A stretch of 64,000 nucleotides of DNA from Rhodobacteraceae bacterium UBA6213 (GTDB taxonomy: Bacteria; Pseudomonadota; Alphaproteobacteria; Rhodobacterales; Rhodobacteraceae): assembly GCA_002421605.1 (NCBI GenBank), contig DISJ01000001.1:79009-143008 (forward strand), in the 5' to 3' direction. Both the position numbers and the translations under genes were made by a program. Below, piece after piece: positions 61,030 to 64,000 of this stretch. The notes below the pieces were generated by a model. The model was not told the DNA's origin, did no database searches, and saw only the letters and a program-made list of their open reading frames with translations. Numbering within the stretch: the first letter of the stretch is position 1; each line of letters opens with the position of its first letter.

Positions 61030-62043
61030 TTAGCGCGGCAGCGCCAGGCGCGTCAGTCGAAATCCCTCGCCCTGCAGCATCGCCAGCAGCCCGCCCTGCC
61101 CCGGCAGATGCAGCGCCCCGACGGCCACCAGCACCGGGCCGTGGCTAGCCTCGGCCAGAATCGGTGCAAGCCACGCGCGGTTGCGCCGCACTAACAGATA
61201 GTCTTCGCCCAACCGCAGCTGCGCCTCGACCACTTCAGCATCAAGGCCCGAATTGGTCAGTGCGTCGTGGCGCGTAAACTCCCAGATCAGTCGGGTTTCT
61301 TCGGCGAAATAGGCGTCGGCAAGGGTCGCGGTATAGTCATCGGCGGAAGCTGCGGTCAGCAACGCCGCACGGACCAGATCTATCTGGTCGGTATCAGAGA
61401 CTAGGTCGAACAGCGTCAGCGCCGCGTCAAAGGGTTCGAGCGCGCGCACCGGCAGGGCGCGCGCATTGGCCGCCGCGATCAGTTGCCCGTCGAGCCCCTT
61501 TTGCCCTGCTGCCACTTCGCCGAGTGCGCAGGGCGAAAGCGATAGCGTCATCGCCGCGTACCAAGGTTTGAACTTGGCAGCAAAAAACGCGGGCACACCA
61601 CGTGCACGCATCGCCTCGATAAGGCGCTGCCAGTCATGCTCGCTCAGGCGCTCGGGCAAGGTCGGGCCAGTGGGCAGAAAAAAGAGGTCGAGCCGTTCCA
61701 CCATCGCCGCTTGGAGCGCGGCTTCTTCCGCAGGCCCCGCCTCGACCAGAAGCACCTGCGCCTCGCCCAAAGCGGGCGCTAGTGCAGCAAGCGTTGCCGC
61801 ATGGCGCGGATCGTCAAAATGAAAGGTGCCAATCAGGGTGATGCGTTGCTCGCCCCGCACGGCTTGCCAAAACAGCCCTTCGCCAAAGGGCGCCTCGACA
61901 GCGCGGGCGCGCAAATCGCCTTGCACTTGCACCGTGAGCGCGTCGAAAAGGTTTGCCCCGGCGCAGACTGCCTGCGCCGGGGCAGGCGCGCACAGGCAGG
62001 CCAAAAGAGTGAGTTGGTGCAGTAAGGATCGGGCGGCGCGCAT
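61030..62043 (-). CDS. TraB/GumN family protein
   Basis: 337 residues with a signal peptide (MRAARSLLHQLTLLACLCAP, cleavage near AQA). The family motifs are ITLIGTFHFDDPRHAATLA near residue 70 and VAVGALHLPGQGGLLAML near the C-terminus, with a Glu-rich centre (LVEAGPAEEAAL). Proposed metal-dependent peptidase-like proteins; role unknown. The start at 62043 gives a proper signal peptide; an extension to 62163 would run into the groES promoter and CIRCE. Confidence 0.85.
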   Translation of the reverse strand: MRAARSLLHQLTLLACLCAPAPAQAVCAGANLFDALTVQVQGDLRARAVEAPFGEGLFWQAVRGEQRITLIGTFHFDDPRHAATLAALAPALGEAQVLLVEAGPAEEAALQAAMVERLDLFFLPTGPTLPERLSEHDWQRLIEAMRARGVPAFFAAKFKPWYAAMTLSLSPCALGEVAAGQKGLDGQLIAAANARALPVRALEPFDAALTLFDLVSDTDQIDLVRAALLTAASADDYTATLADAYFAEETRLIWEFTRHDALTNSGLDAEVVEAQLRLGEDYLLVRRNRAWLAPILAEASHGPVLVAVGALHLPGQGGLLAMLQGEGFRLTRLALPR

Positions 62044-62113
62044 GAATTCAACCTGCCACGCATTGCCGCCGCCGCCAAGCGCGCAAAGCTGCAAATTTTC
62101 GCGTGCAGTGCTG

Positions 62114-62142
62114 TTGACAGGCGCTTGTAGCTTGCCTATCTC
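62114..62142 (+). promoter_or_regulatory. groESL promoter
   Basis: TTGACA (62114-62119), a 17-base spacer and TATCTC (62137-62142). The start of transcription would fall just before the CIRCE element. Confidence 0.75.
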
Positions 62143-62149
62143 ACCACTG

Positions 62150-62176
62150 CTGGCACTCGCCACGGGTGAGTGCTAA
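62150..62176 (+). promoter_or_regulatory. CIRCE element (HrcA operator)
   Basis: CTGGCACTC-N9-GAGTGCTAA. The right arm is the consensus and the left arm differs from TTAGCACTC at two positions. Placed between the promoter and groES, the classical site for HrcA repression relieved by heat shock. Confidence 0.92.
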
Positions 62177-62210
62177 TGTCTTTTAACACTTGAACCAACG
62201 GAGCTTTCAC

Positions 62211-62498
62211 ATGGCTTTCAAACCGCTGCACGACCGCGTTCTGGTCAGCCGCGTCAAAGGCGAAGAAAAGACCAAGGGCGGTCTGATCATTCCCGATAAC
62301 GCAAAAGAAAAACCCGCCGAAGGGCTGATCGTGGCCGTTGGCGAAGGCGCGCGCAAGGACTCGGGCGAATTGATCGCCCCCACGGTGAAAAAAGGCGACC
62401 GCATCCTGTTCGGGAAATGGTCGGGCACCGAAGTCACGCTTGACGGCGAAGAACTGCTGATCATGAAGGAAAGCGACATTCTCGGCATTATCGCCTGA
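62211..62498 (+). CDS. groES: co-chaperonin GroES
   Basis: 95 residues, full length. FKPLHDRVLVSR, the mobile loop region EEKTKGGLIIPDNAKEKP that binds GroEL, and the C-terminal GEELLIMKESDILGII are all present. GGAG precedes the ATG at 62211; an in-frame ATG at 62190 lies too close to CIRCE. 46 bases before groEL. Confidence 0.98.
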   Translation: MAFKPLHDRVLVSRVKGEEKTKGGLIIPDNAKEKPAEGLIVAVGEGARKDSGELIAPTVKKGDRILFGKWSGTEVTLDGEELLIMKESDILGIIA

Positions 62499-62544
62499 GA
62501 AGCGCCTTTCAAACCAACCCCATTCTGAAATCAGGAGCAGACAC

Positions 62545-64000
<1,456 letters not shown>

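Noticed and set aside
62044..62163. N-terminal extension of the TraB/GumN protein
   Set aside because: It would cover the groES promoter and CIRCE and move the signal peptide inside the protein.

Overview
This window reads as chromosomal DNA from a Rhodobacterales-type alphaproteobacterium (Rhodobacter/Roseobacter relatives). The reasons are its high GC, the family-typical proteins DUF1489 and TIGR01459 HAD hydrolase, an OxyR-catalase pair, a class II (B12-dependent) ribonucleotide reductase, a CIRCE-controlled groESL and a KpsE-like capsule protein with a long cytoplasmic N-terminus. Genes are densely packed, often with ATGA or TGATG overlaps. No insertion sequence, prophage or CRISPR array was seen. 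The assignment rests on recognising protein families by eye; no database search was run.

Layout. 1-14 kb: a leftward series runs from a polar amino-acid ABC importer (8768 to 6427) through a saccharopine-dehydrogenase-like enzyme, a LysR regulator, an acyl-CoA synthetase and an aldehyde dehydrogenase to a beta-propeller protein cut by the window edge. Facing it across a dyad-rich intergenic region is a rightward operon for a three-part flavin/2Fe-2S dehydrogenase and an aldehyde dehydrogenase (9059-13147). Together these look like an uptake and oxidation locus for an opine-like or imino-acid substrate. 13-26.6 kb: dusA, selD, a cobalamin uptake operon (riboswitch-btuB-btuF-btuC-btuD), DUF475 and TerC membrane proteins, cytochrome c', lipA, and divergent oxyR/katA. 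26.6-33.7 kb: tRNA-Gly(GCC), waaA, glmU-glmS-alkD, moaA and a universal stress protein. 33.7-42.3 kb: two M20 peptidases next to a complete peptide ABC importer. 42.3-48.9 kb: an SseB-like protein, NhaA, a partial capsule-export operon (kpsT, kpsE, kdsA), an isochorismatase-like hydrolase and a small secreted protein with a structured leader. 49-62 kb: nrdJ, prs, ribF, ltaE and other housekeeping genes. 62-64 kb: the groES promoter, CIRCE, groES and the start of groEL.

Connections. Cobalamin import and the B12-dependent NrdJ make cobalamin supply important to this cell. Kdo metabolism appears twice: waaA for lipid A, and kdsA joined to capsule export. GlmU and GlmS feed the amino-sugar supply for the same envelope. 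The most notable sequence-level signals are RNA-scale: a btuB leader with competing hairpins that can either sequester or free the Shine-Dalgarno, a hairpin touching the btuF start codon, tandem hairpins before the small secreted protein, and a stem that covers the rhodanese ribosome-binding site.
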